The position numbers were made by a program, and so were the translations under genes. DNA of 64,000 nucleotides from Nemophila menziesii (taxonomy: Eukaryota; Streptophyta; Magnoliopsida; Boraginales; Hydrophyllaceae): contig JARWIR010000036.1 in assembly GCA_029959085.1 (NCBI GenBank), positions 1,761,001 to 1,825,000 on the forward strand, written 5' to 3'. Of this stretch, positions 28,347-40,186 are shown piece by piece (positions within the stretch are counted from its first letter, which is position 1; every line of letters starts with the position of its first letter). The notes under the pieces were generated by a model. That model had not been told where the DNA came from and did not search any database. It saw only the letters and a program-made list of their open reading frames with translations.

Positions 28347-29424
28347 AAGTGCATTTTTGTACTTTCATAAGTACATTTTTCATAGCTGCATGGTTAAAAA
28401 TCTGAATCTAGTTTTGTTACACACTTTCGAAGTTACTCTAAAACCTGTTTAACTAATTTTTAGTCATATAAAATTATAATTCTGCAACTACCAAATCTTA
28501 AAACTCTATAATACTTATAAACACAGTGTCATTTATATTGTTTATAACAGTACAAGTCAAATAAAATTCACACTCGACTACTAATTAAAGAATAGAATAA
28601 CATTTCTCTAGTGTTTATAACAGCAAAATTTGTGTTTATTTTAACATTTCAAGCTAGAAAACGAGTTCGAAACTAATAATCAAATGCTCAACGATATTAA
28701 CAATCCAAAAAATCAAATATTAACACTAAAATTCAAGTAAAACCCAAATAGAATGTAAAAATTAGTCAAAACACATAAAACACTTGAAGATCAAATTAAA
28801 ATTACATAAAAATTTCAAATACCTTCAATAATCCTTGTACAAATTGCTTAAATCGGTTGAGAAATGCGACAAAATTAACGATTATTTGATGAACAATTAT
28901 TAAGATAACTTCACTAACATTTCATCATTTCAAACCTTCGTAATTATGATTTTTGAAGAAATTTTAATTGACGGAAACAGAGAGATGACAGAATAGGTGA
29001 GTGACTGAATGCGTAGTTGAGAGAAAAAGATAGAGAGAATACGCGAGTGAGTGACTGTGTGTGTTGCATATATTTTGAGTGATTTGAAGGAACGGTTCAG
29101 ATGATTAGTGTGGTAGTCGAAGTGTGTGTTGCATGTGTTACTTTTTCTTTTTCTCTTTTGTTTTGTTTGTTAGTGGGTTAGTGTGGTACTCGGTTGACTG
29201 TTTTGATTTTTTTCTTTATTTTATATTTTTATTACGTGTAAAGGTTAATAATCCTATGTGAATTATTTGGTAAAAAAAATTAAAAAACAACATAGGACTT
29301 TGACTTATGGGAAATTTCCCTTTACAGATTTGTATTTGAAAAAAAATGAAAAACAAGATAAAGAGTATGATTTCTTTGAAAATGACAGAAATTATAATCA
29401 AATTTGAAAGTAAAAATTTACAAT

Positions 29425-29478
29425 TTAAGGTTCAAGGTTTAGTGTTTAGATCTTAAGGTTTAGGGTTCTAGGTTATTA
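29425..29478. repeat. Degenerate telomere-like repeats
   Basis: A short run of TTTAGGG-related units: GGTTCAAGGTTTAGTG, TTTAGATCTTAAGG, TTTAGGGTTCTAGG. It resembles interstitial telomeric sequence or a scrap related to satellite 2. Confidence 0.45.
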
Positions 29479-29515
29479 GTGTTCTATACACGAAAAACTA
29501 CTCGACTCTAGAACT

Positions 29516-29796
29516 TAGGATATGTAATTGCACAAGTACAAAAGTGTACTTGAGAAACTACATGATTAAATATACAATCCATGATTTGATGAACCTTCAT
29601 ATAAAATATTTATCTTTATATTGATTTTATGGGAAAATTCACTAATAAAACTTTCAAATATTAAATTAAAATCAATCAAAACATATGTTAAATAACTACA
29701 CTTTATAATATGTACTTGCACAAGTACATAAACGTACTTGCATAACTACATTTTTACATCTTCAGATCAGTGTTGGTTAGTTTCCCAGAACTCAAT
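29516..29796. repeat. Palindrome units and a left-end hairpin 3' of ULP-C
   Basis: Palindrome units at 29530-29556 (CACAAGTACAAAAGTGTACT) and 29711-29745 (GTACTTGCACAAGTAC then ACGTACTTGC). A left-end-like hairpin CAGTGTTGGTTAGTTTCCCA plus GAACTC lies at 29769-29794. No matching right end is close. 29797-30115 holds nothing recognisable. Confidence 0.55.
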
Positions 29797-30115
29797 TTTC
29801 ACTTCAAATCCTATAAACTCATACATCTAGTATGTCTATTCAAAACACTTATAAAACAAACATAAAAAAATTAATTTCATAAAATACACATAAAAAATTC
29901 CAATCTTAATATTTGTTTAAACATCAAACCTTAAACATTATACATATTTATCATCAACAAAACTCAAACATTATACATATCGTTCACCAATAATTTCAAT
30001 TATATCTTCTTATGTTTAATTCTTTCTGGATTTGTTCTTCTATCTCGACACCTTTTTCAAGTTGTTTAATATCAATTCGTGTACTCTTGTCACGAACTAG
30101 CCAGCTAACAACTGT

Positions 30116-33100
30116 CTATTTGTAATTCATATCTTCAAAAACTGTATATTTATTTGTTACATAATATTTTTGGTAAAGATCCCACACATACAGAAACACG
30201 TATACTCCTGAAAGTTCTATTTTCTTGGACACATGATCTGTTTGAATATGTACCACTTGAGGAATAAAAATCTTTGATTCTTCTTCCTTTTTCTTCTTAT
30301 TTCTCACTTTAAAATATTTAGTTATATTCTCACATAACAATGTCGCATTCTTTCCTGCTTTGAAGCCCAAACTTTGTTCAAGTTTGGAATCGTGTTGATG
30401 GTAATGGTAAAATTTTCCTTTGCTTCTATCATAGTCCAGAATACTCCAGAAAATTTTACCATCCCATTTAGTTTTTATTGGAAAAATGACATGTTTGTGA
30501 GTTCTACAAAACGTTTTAAAAGTTCCACAAATGCGTGTCAAGAAATTGCGGTATTCAGTTTCCATCAAGTCCTGGTTTTACGACTTATTAGTTCAAGTAA
30601 TAGAAAAATTATACTAATCTCATAAGAAAAATAAAAATTGCATCACTTACTATTGTATTTACTGGCATTGCTATTGCATGATTCCCATCAGTAAGTTTCC
30701 CATTAGATTTGTAGTGTTGGTCTTTTTTCGTGTTGTCCCATATGTATAAAATGCTGCCCATAACCTGTAATATACAATATAAACATTTATTTTTTTCCTT
30801 CATTTATACTGTGTTTCACATGGATCAATAGTTAATTTTCAATTAAATTATGGATCATTAATGTTTTAGTAAAGTCTTTTCAATTTTTTTGTTTATCATA
30901 CCTCATCAGTTATGCCTTCATCATTAGATAGTTTTATCAAGTCTTCTGCTGTCACGATAATATTATAGTCCCAAATAACAGTAGATAATGAGATTTCTCT
31001 TGCGATTCTGTTTACGATTTTCATATCATAACAAATCGCTTTTCCTTGTCTTACATCCAAGTCTTTAGTTTTCTATTTTTTAAGCTTATTTGGATCAACA
31101 AAGTCATCAGGGATCCTTTTTTACCTTTCTATCATCTCTTTCTGTAATTCTTCTTACCATAGAGCTTGGACTTGTTTCTGTCAATTTCCTTTTATTTTTA
31201 GGCAGTAGTTTTTCATAGATTTGGGATACTGTGGTTGTTGGTGTAGTTATCATTGGTGATTTTGATTTATCTTTTTCATTTCTCATCACTATTGTCTCAT
31301 TTAACATTGTTTCTTTGTCATTTTCTTCGTCTTGAATCCCTGAATCAGGCATTAGATTTTCCCCTTCAATTTCCTTGTCATTACTTTGGTTTTCTGGTTC
31401 ATCGTTTTGTACTGACTTTGTTGCTTCTTTTAATTGTTCAGCTTCTTTTTGTTGCTTCTTTGAAGAAAGAGACTCTTCTAGTTCTATTGTGTTAGACATA
31501 TCTTCTTCTTCTCCTTTTTTTAATTCTTCATCTTCTTCTAATTTTTTTTATTCCAAAGTTTGTATATACAATTTCAACCTCGTTACTTCTTCCGAGAGGT
31601 TATGATTCTCTACTCTCAAGCATGCGACTTCAGTCTCATTTATTCCAGGGCTTTGTGCCTGGGATAACTTTTTTTTCAATTCTTTATTTTCTTTAAACAT
31701 TTTATCACATTCTTTTCTCATCTGTATATTTTCAGATTCTTTCGTGTTTACAGATGCTTCCAACATACTAATTTCCTCACTCTTCTTCTTTATCTCAGAT
31801 TTTAATGCCAGTTGGTCTTGCTTTTCTTTATCCAATTTAGTGATCACATTATTTATGTTAAAATTCAGCTTTTTCACCTCTTCCCTCTTGAAAGTTAAAT
31901 CATGAGTCAATGCCTCTATTTTTCTTCTTTGTTCATCGAATTCCGCCTTGTTCACCATATCTTTTTTTTCAGTTTTCGTTTGAGTTAGCTTCAGTTCTAG
32001 CTCAGAAACCTTATTCCTCTGTAAACATAATTCCTCACTTAGCAACTTCATTTGTTCTTCCATTTTTGTATTTTCTAATATGAGATCAACATCTGCTAAA
32101 GATTGGTCGTTTACTTTTATGTTTTCAGCTGTCTCATCCCTCAACACTCCTTGGGAAGGTGGTGTTTCAAAAATATGCGAATTATCTATTCCAAGGGAGA
32201 CGGTGGGACCACTTTCGTCTAGTAAAGGTTGATTTAAGGTAGCAATATATTCTGTATTGCTAGTGTTACTTGTTGATGCTTGATTTGCACTATCTATACC
32301 TTTTGATCCTTGTGGCTCAATTCTAAATGGACTTATTGGTGTATCGGTTGTTTTTTGACTGTTTTCGGCCCCATCCATAATAATTTGTAGCGCTGAAGAG
32401 TTTCTTTTCCTCTTCCTATAATACACTTGAGGATCCTTCAGAAAATTCTCTGCGTATACCATTATCCTATGCATTTCATCTTCACTGCTATCCATTTCTT
32501 CTTCTTCATTTTCGTATGGGAGTTCTTCTTCACTTCCCAGTTCATCTTCATTCCTTAATGAGTCTCTTATGTATTTTCTCTCATACCTTTTGAGCATTAA
32601 GTTATCTTTTTTCATCTGCAACAAATAAAAAAAATTCAGGGAATTAGTAAATTCCCATACGTACGTTACTAAATCTACTAAGTTATGGTATTCTGGAAGT
32701 TTAGATGTGAAATACAAGTTCTGGGAATACTTCCCAACACTGGACAAGTACGGTTTTGCACTTGCACTCAGTTTTGTGATTCTACAAGTACAGTCTTAGA
32801 AAAGTAAATGTATCACGAGTAACTTTATCCAAAAAAAATCCCATAACCCAATATCCCATAACTCAAAATACAATAAATGGAATACAGTATAATAGTTAGT
32901 GTTAGAAAAGTTTAAGTTTCTAAAAATGTGAAGTTTATAAAACTGTATTTCTGCAATTACTAATCAACTACAAAAATATCACATCAACCTTATAGTATAA
33001 ATCTCATAACTTATATAAATATTGTACTTGAAATCACTAGTTCTTACATATCTCTGTTTCACTTTGTTTATATGATTAAGCTTGAATGATGCATGGCGTT

Positions 33101-33931
33101 GTTTAATGTGCCATCTCAACACTCTTGGATATGCGTGTTCATGTTTTTCAACTGGATTCTATGTGTTCGCGTGTTCAAAGAAGAACGCCTGCAATATAAA
33201 TTTATTTAATAATTAATTGTTTGTTTTTAAATACAATCTTGTCTTCATATTTAACAAATGTATTATCTTACCAACAACATGTAGCTTGGACCTTTGGGAT
33301 TATTGAAATGTCCACCATTTAGTGAATTTTCTAATCTTTTTATACTTTCACTTGCCCAGTCATATTTATTCACCCATTTGAGATCTTGACTGACACGAAT
33401 CACCCACCAATCTATATATCCTCGCCCAGAACAGAAGAATACTGTGGCCAATACAAGAAGACACATTAATCGTGCAATATCTTTGTTGGTTTGTATTGAC
33501 TCAGGTTCTTTTAAAAGTGTCATTAACTTCTCCCTTACTTTTGTCACCGTTAATCCTTTTTTCATTCTACAAAACATTCTTTTAAACCATTTAGATTCAG
33601 TCACATCTATTTCGGTGAAACTTGAAATATCTAGGTCCCCACTCTCCAAGCCCATTATAATTCTTATATCATCACGTGTAATTCGTAAATTGGTTTTCTT
33701 TATGTAGAATCCTTTCCTTTGAATTTGATAAGTACTCTCTATATCTTGTAAAGCTGGTACGTCTATTATCATAGAAGGAAGGGAATCAATTCTCTCAAAT
33801 ACTCCTTTGATCAGTAAGTAAAATGGCAATATCTTGCAGACATTTAGATGCCTGGCCTCAAAATGTCTGCTTTTCAAAACACTGAACAGATTGTGTAACG
33901 ACGATTTATGTTCTGATGTTGTGGTACTCAT
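30116..33931 (-). pseudogene. ULP-C: divergent plant-mobile/DUF1985-like plus Ulp1-like gene with two stops
   Basis: Six exons join in phase 0: 33272-33931 (220 aa; LPFYLLIKGVF, LRITRDDIRIIMGLESGD), 33048-33188 (47 aa; FFFEHANT, YPRVLRWHIKQRH), 31125-32615 (497 aa; acidic start then long coiled coil), 30902-31072 (57 aa), 30651-30764 (38 aa; MGSILYIWDNTKKDQ) and 30116-30571 (151 aa). The sum is about 1010 residues. Every boundary has GT and AG. Two in-frame stops break it: TAG at 33159-33161 in exon 2 and TAA at 31548-31550 in exon 3. The C-terminal part aligns with the ULP-B protease, but the His of GHW is Phe (KIFWSILDYD) and the Cys of DCG is Ser (ELSGVYVFLY), so it should be catalytically dead even without the stops. 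The 63-kb copy keeps Trp at the TAG site. Recently inactivated, or a readthrough/sequence-error case. Confidence 0.8.
32715..32800. repeat. Right-end hairpin and palindrome units in a ULP-C intron
   Basis: AAGTTCTGGGAATACTTCCC plus AACACTGGACAAGTAC, then GTTTTGTGATTCTACAAGTA units. It lies in the intron between exons 2 and 3. The 63-kb copy has about one extra 22-27 bp unit, so the cluster changes in copy number. Confidence 0.7.
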
Positions 33932-34092
33932 TTCTGTATTGTAAATTTAACATGTTAGTATAGCTATTCATAATTACATATAAATATGTGTAATTGCTCA
34001 AGTACAAAAGTGTACTTGCACAACTATAAAATTGCACTTGCTAGGGTTTTTGGATGGTACAGATAAGTTCTGGGAATACTTCCCACCACTGG
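33932..34092. repeat. 5' flank of ULP-C ending in a right-end hairpin at the NUMT border
   Basis: A palindrome unit (CTCAAGTACAAAAGTGTACT) at 33999-34018, then AAGTTCTGGGAATACTTCCC plus ACCACTGG at 34064-34092. Elsewhere this terminus continues ACAAGTAC; here mitochondrial DNA begins immediately after CTGG. Confidence 0.75.
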
Positions 34093-35251
34093 AATTTTGA
34101 AAAGAAGGAATGTCTAGCTTTTCCTATTCTAGTGCAGGCGGTATAAATCGCTTCACTTTGACTTGGCTTGGCCCGCGCCTTGACAAGGCTGTTGCCCCTC
34201 CTTCCACCCGTAGAGAGAGCCGGAGTTACGCCTTTGTATGACGGATTGATTGATAGTAGGATCAATCATGTTTAGTTTCATTCAGAATCGACATGCCCCA
34301 GGTTTGAAGAATTCGATGACAGGCCTTCGCTGCACAAGATCCTGGAATTGGTCGATTCGGAATCGGCTGGATTGGAGTGGAGGGATCCGGAGCCACAAGG
34401 ATCTTCAACGAGTTCTAAACTCTTTTTATTCCAGGCGGCCCTATGGAATTAGCTATAAGTCAAGCTTGTCGACTATCAAAGGGTTCGAACTTGTGATTTC
34501 GATAGGACGAAAAGCTTCTACAGCTAGAGGGCGGGTCTAGCGGAAAGCGAGAAGCTCGCAACAGCTAAATCACGATCTCCGGGCATTGACATGAGGCTGC
34601 CTCTTTTCAATGCTGGGAGTGAAGCGAGCCTTGCAGGAGCTATCTATTCCATCGGGGAGATGGCAAGCGGAACCCACCCAAACTCATAGGCAATGACGTT
34701 TCTGAGCTACCACATTCACGCATGCCGCGGGAGATCATATGCAGTTTCCCCGGTCTACCTGTTCAAGCGAGCGCTTGCAAGCGGCCAGGACATACATCGT
34801 ACAAGATGTCGCTCACTTCCTTTAGGAGGAGGGACCGGAGTCAACCTTACTCCCCTCATTTGAGTTGGAGGTCTTACGCCTTTACCCCTATGCATAGGGT
34901 CTCACCTCCTCTTGAAGAAAAATCGAGAAAGGTAAAGCATATATGCTTTATGAAATGATCAGTGGTTTCATTTATGCTATGCCCTGCATCGTGTTCGTCT
35001 GTGTTTATGGAGCTTTCTTCACATCAGCGCCATGCGCTTTGCTTCGCTTTATAGAAGAGAGAGACCCTTTGAGAGTGAAAAGCAAGGGAAAGCGATAGAA
35101 AGGATAGTCCCTCGAGCGTTCGCGCGAACTACTCAAAAATGGTGAGATTATTAGTGAAAGAAGGACCAACGACGATCCTATCCTAAAGGAGAAGGGGGAG
35201 TAAAAGGAGTCAGTTTTCTTTGAAGATTGAGGAACGTAGTGTCGGACAATT
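34093..35251. other. NUMT non-coding, 5' of rpl10
   Basis: No known mitochondrial gene or tRNA recognised. Several short open frames occur on both strands without familiar similarity. Confidence 0.5.
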
Positions 35252-35740
35252 ATGCCATTCAGAAGAAGTCTTCTACAAAAGAAAAGCCTGTTACGAGTAA
35301 GTGGAGAGGAAAGATCTCCAGAGATTCTTATCTCATTCCATTCACGTGGCTCAACCAGTAACCAATGGCGAAAACTAAAAAATCCTTGGTTTCCCGGTAG
35401 AACCCTATTTCGCCCAAGTTGTTTCGGAACCGGAAAAAAGAAGCGGTTTTTCGCACAGCTTGCTCATAGTGCAGGTCCCACTTGTATATCGTATTTGGCC
35501 GAAGAAGCATCGGACAGGTTGGAGTTCTTACCTTCTGGGGACTCCATGGACCAAGATCTGCTTTTCTTATATGGTCAATACCGATCTACTTTAGTAGATC
35601 ATATGGATGTAGAAAAAGCTTCTAATTTTGATGAATTGGAAACATCTCTTTTCCATTTCTATTTACCCAGTTCATATCTTTGTTTCGTGTGTTCCCCGGA
35701 GGAATTCGATCTCTTCAATCTCGGAATACCACCTAAATAA
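35252..35740 (+). CDS. rpl10: Mitochondrial ribosomal protein L10 (in NUMT)
   Basis: 162 codons, ATG to TAA, with MPFRRSLLQKKSLLRVSGEE at the start, GKKKRFFAQLAHSAGPTCIS in the middle and EEFDLFNLGIPPK at the end. I recognise this as the conserved frame of angiosperm mitochondrial genomes later identified as rpl10, a protein of the large mitoribosomal subunit stalk base. Length agrees with other eudicots (about 160 residues). It is absent or broken in several plant groups such as Brassicaceae, so the intact frame is informative about the donor. In the nucleus it lacks a targeting presequence, a nuclear promoter and editing, so it is probably silent. The identification rests on remembered similarity. 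Confidence 0.75.
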   Translation: MPFRRSLLQKKSLLRVSGEERSPEILISFHSRGSTSNQWRKLKNPWFPGRTLFRPSCFGTGKKKRFFAQLAHSAGPTCISYLAEEASDRLEFLPSGDSMDQDLLFLYGQYRSTLVDHMDVEKASNFDELETSLFHFYLPSSYLCFVCSPEEFDLFNLGIPPK

Positions 35741-38700
35741 CTGCGGCCAGAGAGTCAAATAGGTCGGGAAGAAAGAGTCTGAGGTCAGGTCGGACGACAT
35801 ACATCTTGGTTGGTCCCACTACTCCTTCGAGTGCCTTTTGCGCTTAGCGTCGGAAAGAGGTGCTTCTACAGCGAAGGTGCTAAAACCTAAAACTAGGCGA
35901 ACTTACTTCGGAAACTTAAACGAATAAATTCCCACTTGATCCATTCTTCCAACTTCGCTCTCAGGGGCGGGCTTGTAGACTATTGAATTCCAACTTAGAG
36001 CTCCTTCTACTCTAAACTACTGTGTGCCTATTTGGAGCTTTTCACAGTCAAAGTCAAACGTTTGTTGATGGCAACATCGGCATGCGTTATATAAGACTTT
36101 AAGCGAACCAGAACTACCCATAGTCTATCTACCATGATTCTTTGTATCGGTACTAGAAGGAAATTCCATGTTCATAAGAAGCTTCCGCCTTGGAATGAAC
36201 TTCTAATGGAACGAGTGTTAGGTGACCCTTTCGTTTTTCACTGGTTTGCCATTCTCAGTGTCTAGAACTCTAAACTAGAGTCAGAACATCGGCTTACCGA
36301 TCGCCTACCTCCGTAAGGTCTCTCTAGACCCTCCGTCCACCATCGACCTCTGTTCAATTCACCTATCTTCATCCTCACTTGCACTTCCTTGTCAGGCCTA
36401 GCTAGGCGAACCGGTGCGCCTTCTAAGTAAGGGCGAGGGAGCCTCTTTCTATTCTATAGCTGTCTATTGAATAGAGGTCGGTGCCAGTGGAATCAAGAAT
36501 CAATTGAGCTGCTTGTCGCTGGAAAAAAACATATAGCCGCTGCTTCCAAAAGCTCATCTGATTCCTGAATCTGGCTCTCTTCACTTGTTTATGTTTAAGA
36601 TACAGATAGACTTCGTAGCTGTTGCTGTTACCGGCGTACATGATCTTATCTAGGTACCGCCCTGCCAACGAATTCTATGTTTAAGCTGTTACCGCCTTCT
36701 TTGACTTCTATGCCGTTGTTGTTACCATCAAAGTGTGGAAGCTGAAACTTCTTGGGGTAGGCTAGTCCGGCGTGTAGGAGAGAGAGATCTTTCAAACAGC
36801 CCACCGAAACGAAGGAATTGGGGATCCCAGTATATTGAATTCCTCGTCTCAAACTCAACTTAGTCTCAGTACGCAATGGAGTTATTCTTGGGAAAAGCAT
36901 CTGTAGCTGAATCGAACTCAATTGATGATTTCTACCCCGTCAACCTCTATTTCATCAACTGAAAAAGGAAAGTAAAATATAGATGAAGGAGAAGCGGCTT
37001 GGCCGACGAGAGGAGGGAGCTTTCTAAGCAACTCAACACTCAATTTCACTCGAGTTACTACGCCTATACAGTGTCATAGCAGGGAGGAACCTGCTCTTAT
37101 AGACGAGATTAGGAGAGAGGGGGTTGTACCAGATAGAAGCCATCAAGCAGTTAGAAGACTTCCAGGACTACCTGACCTGCTGGACCTTCCTGCAATTCAA
37201 TTCCCTTAAGCCCTTCAGGCAGGGCGCATTCACTCCGTCACCTTCAATACCATCCCGCCGAAAAGCCAAATCAAGTAGAATGGTCGGGTCATCTCTCTTC
37301 AAATGCCCCCTTCTCTTGACTTGACTTCAGAGGCTCGACACTTCTCTTATGAAGGGGCCCCCCTCTTGTAGTTGTACTGCCGGGTAGGTTTTTTGCTTAG
37401 CTGCCTGTCCCACATCCCTTTCTTTGGCAACAAAGAATCAAAGGAAAACCTTTTAGAAAACGAGCATACGATCTTACTTGCACCAGGCCCTCACTTCACG
37501 TCTTCTGACAGCGGTTAGAACGGCAATGACAGTCGATTTATCCTTTGATTCCTCATCTCATACATCAGGGTCGAAACGAAAGAAGACAGGATAGACTTTG
37601 AGACCTCAACTTGATTTGTTGATTGCTTCTTTGGTTGATTGATTCTTGAAGACAAGCATACAGACAGTGACAAAGTGACACATATCCATTTCTGCTTTCA
37701 TTTCATTTCCTGGGTTGCACTTGGGTGGGACCCTTTCTTTCGTCCCTGCCACCTACAAGCGTAAAAGAGCAACCATCCTCCACCGGTTTGGTAACAGCAT
37801 TTACAATATCGGGCCTGGCTTTTTAAAACGATTTGCCCATCAATTCATGGTAGACCAATGGGGTATCTTAGCCGCGTTGGTGCAAATTATTATTGTTGTT
37901 CTTTTTCGACAGGAACAAGGACTCAATGGATAATAAGAACTATATATCAGAAGGTTGTATTTGCTACTAGAAGCAGTTTTTCCGTCTTGCTATGAGAATT
38001 CCTTTGTATCTGGTAAAAGTGGTTCTCTTCTAGTGAGAGTCTTCCTATAATACCACCAACCTCCCTTCCTCTGGTAGGTAGTATATGGATAGATCTCTTC
38101 TCAAGTCTTCAAAAAGCTCCTGGGGCAAGGCTCACCGAGGTCATTAGCAGGACTATGCATAGATTCCTTATAAGTTCGAATCTGTTAGATGATATCTGCT
38201 GAGTGGCAATAAAATACTCCTCATTACTCACTTAGAGGGAGGATGGCATTAACCGGGGGCTTCTATTCCACCCAAGGGCTAGGACAAGATTGGCAAGCCG
38301 CGTTGGCTTAAGTCCTATTCCGCAAGCAGAGAGGTTCTTTTGAGATGGATGGCGCTTCTATGATCCATTGACCCACCTTTCCAAATCAGGAAGGAGGCTT
38401 GGAGTACTATCATATAGCCAGTGCTACGTCTTTACTTGAACCACTATTTCATTCGATTTAGTGACTAAACGCCTTAACTCGTGCCGTAGTGTACTATGGA
38501 TCCTATCCTGATTCATGTCCTTCATCTCATCGCTAGAGATCAGAATTCTAAATATTAAATAAATGGTAATTTGGCTGTTCCAACTTCTGGTCCATAACGC
38601 GGTGCTAATTCCTCATTATTAAAATATATACATAGACAAGTAAAGCCGTGCTATTTAGCTGATTCATTACACGTTATTCCCCGCACGGGTTTATAACAAC

Positions 38701-39316
38701 TATTTTGTTCACTAAGCATTATGGCTTTTCTCCCTGTTAGCTCAGGTAGAACTCTTTCTCTCGGTTCCTGTATTTATGTAGTGAAGGGTGTGAAAAGGAT
38801 AGAATCCAGCTGGGGTCTTCCAGATTGCCCTCACCACTTCAGTTCTCATAGAATGAGGAAAAAGGGCTGGGCTGGAAATACGTATTTTTCCGTAAGGAAA
38901 GAGCAAGTAGAGGGCTTGAATACTAATGGAGATGAACTCTAACCACTCTAGCGGTAGGATTGCATTTTCTGTTGTTGTGTGCTCGAATTCTACTTTGGTT
39001 GGACGGGCGGTAACAGGTTGAGGGATCTCAAAGAGAAGGTACTGTTAGTCAAGCGAATACCGCAGTTAGTCAGTTTGGCAAGTAGAAAGCAGCTCGAATA
39101 CCGGCTGGTAGAAAGGAAAAGAAGTAAGCTAGGCGATTACTGGAAGGAGTCCAGACGACACAATACCACCATTCCTATATTTTGAGTCATCCAAAGAAGC
39201 CAGAAAGTGCTAAAGCCCTTATTTTTTTGATGTTCCTCCCAGATACATGGCTTACATACCCGGCTCAACATTCTTGGAAAACAATCGAATCGAGGGTCCG
39301 GAGGAGAATTAGAGAT
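35741..39316. other. NUMT non-coding between rpl10 and ccmB
   Basis: About 3.6 kb without a gene I can name. Open frames such as 37715-37933 (ending in a hydrophobic WGILAALVQIIIVVLF stretch) and 36646-36921 do not match a mitochondrial protein I know. No tRNA cloverleaf was found by eye. Confidence 0.5.
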
Positions 39317-39937
39317 TCAATCTTGTGAACTAATCGAGACCGAAATTGGAAAAGGAGATACGAACGGAGAGGAATAACCAATCGATGAAAGAACATGAAA
39401 CCATTCTGTTTCAATAGAGGTACGAGAAAGGGTTGGGGGCAATGAAGTAGGTGAAGTGGTTGGATTTTGCGAGCTGTTCCAACCATTGGTGGATGTGATT
39501 CCAAGAGCCGAACGAGAATGAATACCACACAGAAGAGTCAAGACCAGGCTTCCTAATGGAATGTTTAACCGATCCATTCCGGATCGACCGAATTGGTACG
39601 GAAGTTGTAACATGGGAAAACCACGGAAAACACGACTTATTTGAATAACCCGGTGACCTACCAATTGTAGAAGTAGGATTTTTGGCAAGCAATAAGCACT
39701 TAAATAATACAATTCAAGTGTACCATCTTCTTTCTCATTTCGAGGAAAAGGTGCGGAAGGAAAAGGAAACAACGGAGGGATCCGAATCGGACCTAAATGG
39801 GAATGACATGAAAAGTCTTTTTCAAAACCTAGCATTAAGGGCGTTACGACGATATACGAGAGGAATAGAGAAAAACTCGTGATTGGTGTGGAGGGGAAGA
39901 TCTGTTTATGATATAGTTCAAGAAAGAGTCGTCTCAT
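39317..39937 (-). CDS. ccmB: Mitochondrial cytochrome c maturation subunit B (in NUMT)
   Basis: 206 codons, the normal length for plant CcmB, from MRRLFLELYHKQIFPSTPIT to SISSQD. CcmB is a membrane subunit of the ABC-type complex acting in cytochrome c maturation in the inner membrane. Several residues are in the pre-editing state: HRVIQISRVFRGF has Arg where the mature protein has Trp and Cys, and many Ser/Pro sit where Leu is expected (SRSALGITS). C-to-U editing would correct these in mitochondria but not in the nucleus, so a nuclear product would be defective. No frame damage is present. Confidence 0.93.
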   Translation of the reverse strand: MRRLFLELYHKQIFPSTPITSFSLFLSYIVVTPLMLGFEKDFSCHSHLGPIRIPPLFPFPSAPFPRNEKEDGTLELYYLSAYCLPKILLLQLVGHRVIQISRVFRGFPMLQLPYQFGRSGMDRLNIPLGSLVLTLLCGIHSRSALGITSTNGWNSSQNPTTSPTSLPPTLSRTSIETEWFHVLSSIGYSSPFVSPFPISVSISSQD

Positions 39938-40186
39938 TTCCTTACTTCTTCGTTCTTTCTAATTCATTCACTTCAAGACTGGTTCTGAACGCCGCGTAAC
40001 ATCATCTTCAACCAACCTCCACCGTACCGGTGCGACCACTGAAGAATTTCTTATACACTAAACAGCTGCTTATATACGCTAACTAAAAGAATTACTTTCA
40101 TTCAAACTCATTAGGCCAGCGTAAAACTAATAAAGAGAGATGTGCCTAAGGCGGAATGTAAGCAAACTGTGCACGCTAAGAGAAGA
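39938..40186. other. NUMT spacer before the truncated nad7
   Basis: Holds the ccmB 5' flank and DNA where the rest of nad7 exon 4 should be. Nothing recognised. Confidence 0.5.

Noticed and set aside
37715..37933. Hydrophobic open frame in the NUMT as a known mitochondrial membrane protein
   Set aside because: The WGILAALVQIIIVVLF stretch is membrane-like, but I could not match it to any mitochondrial or plastid gene.
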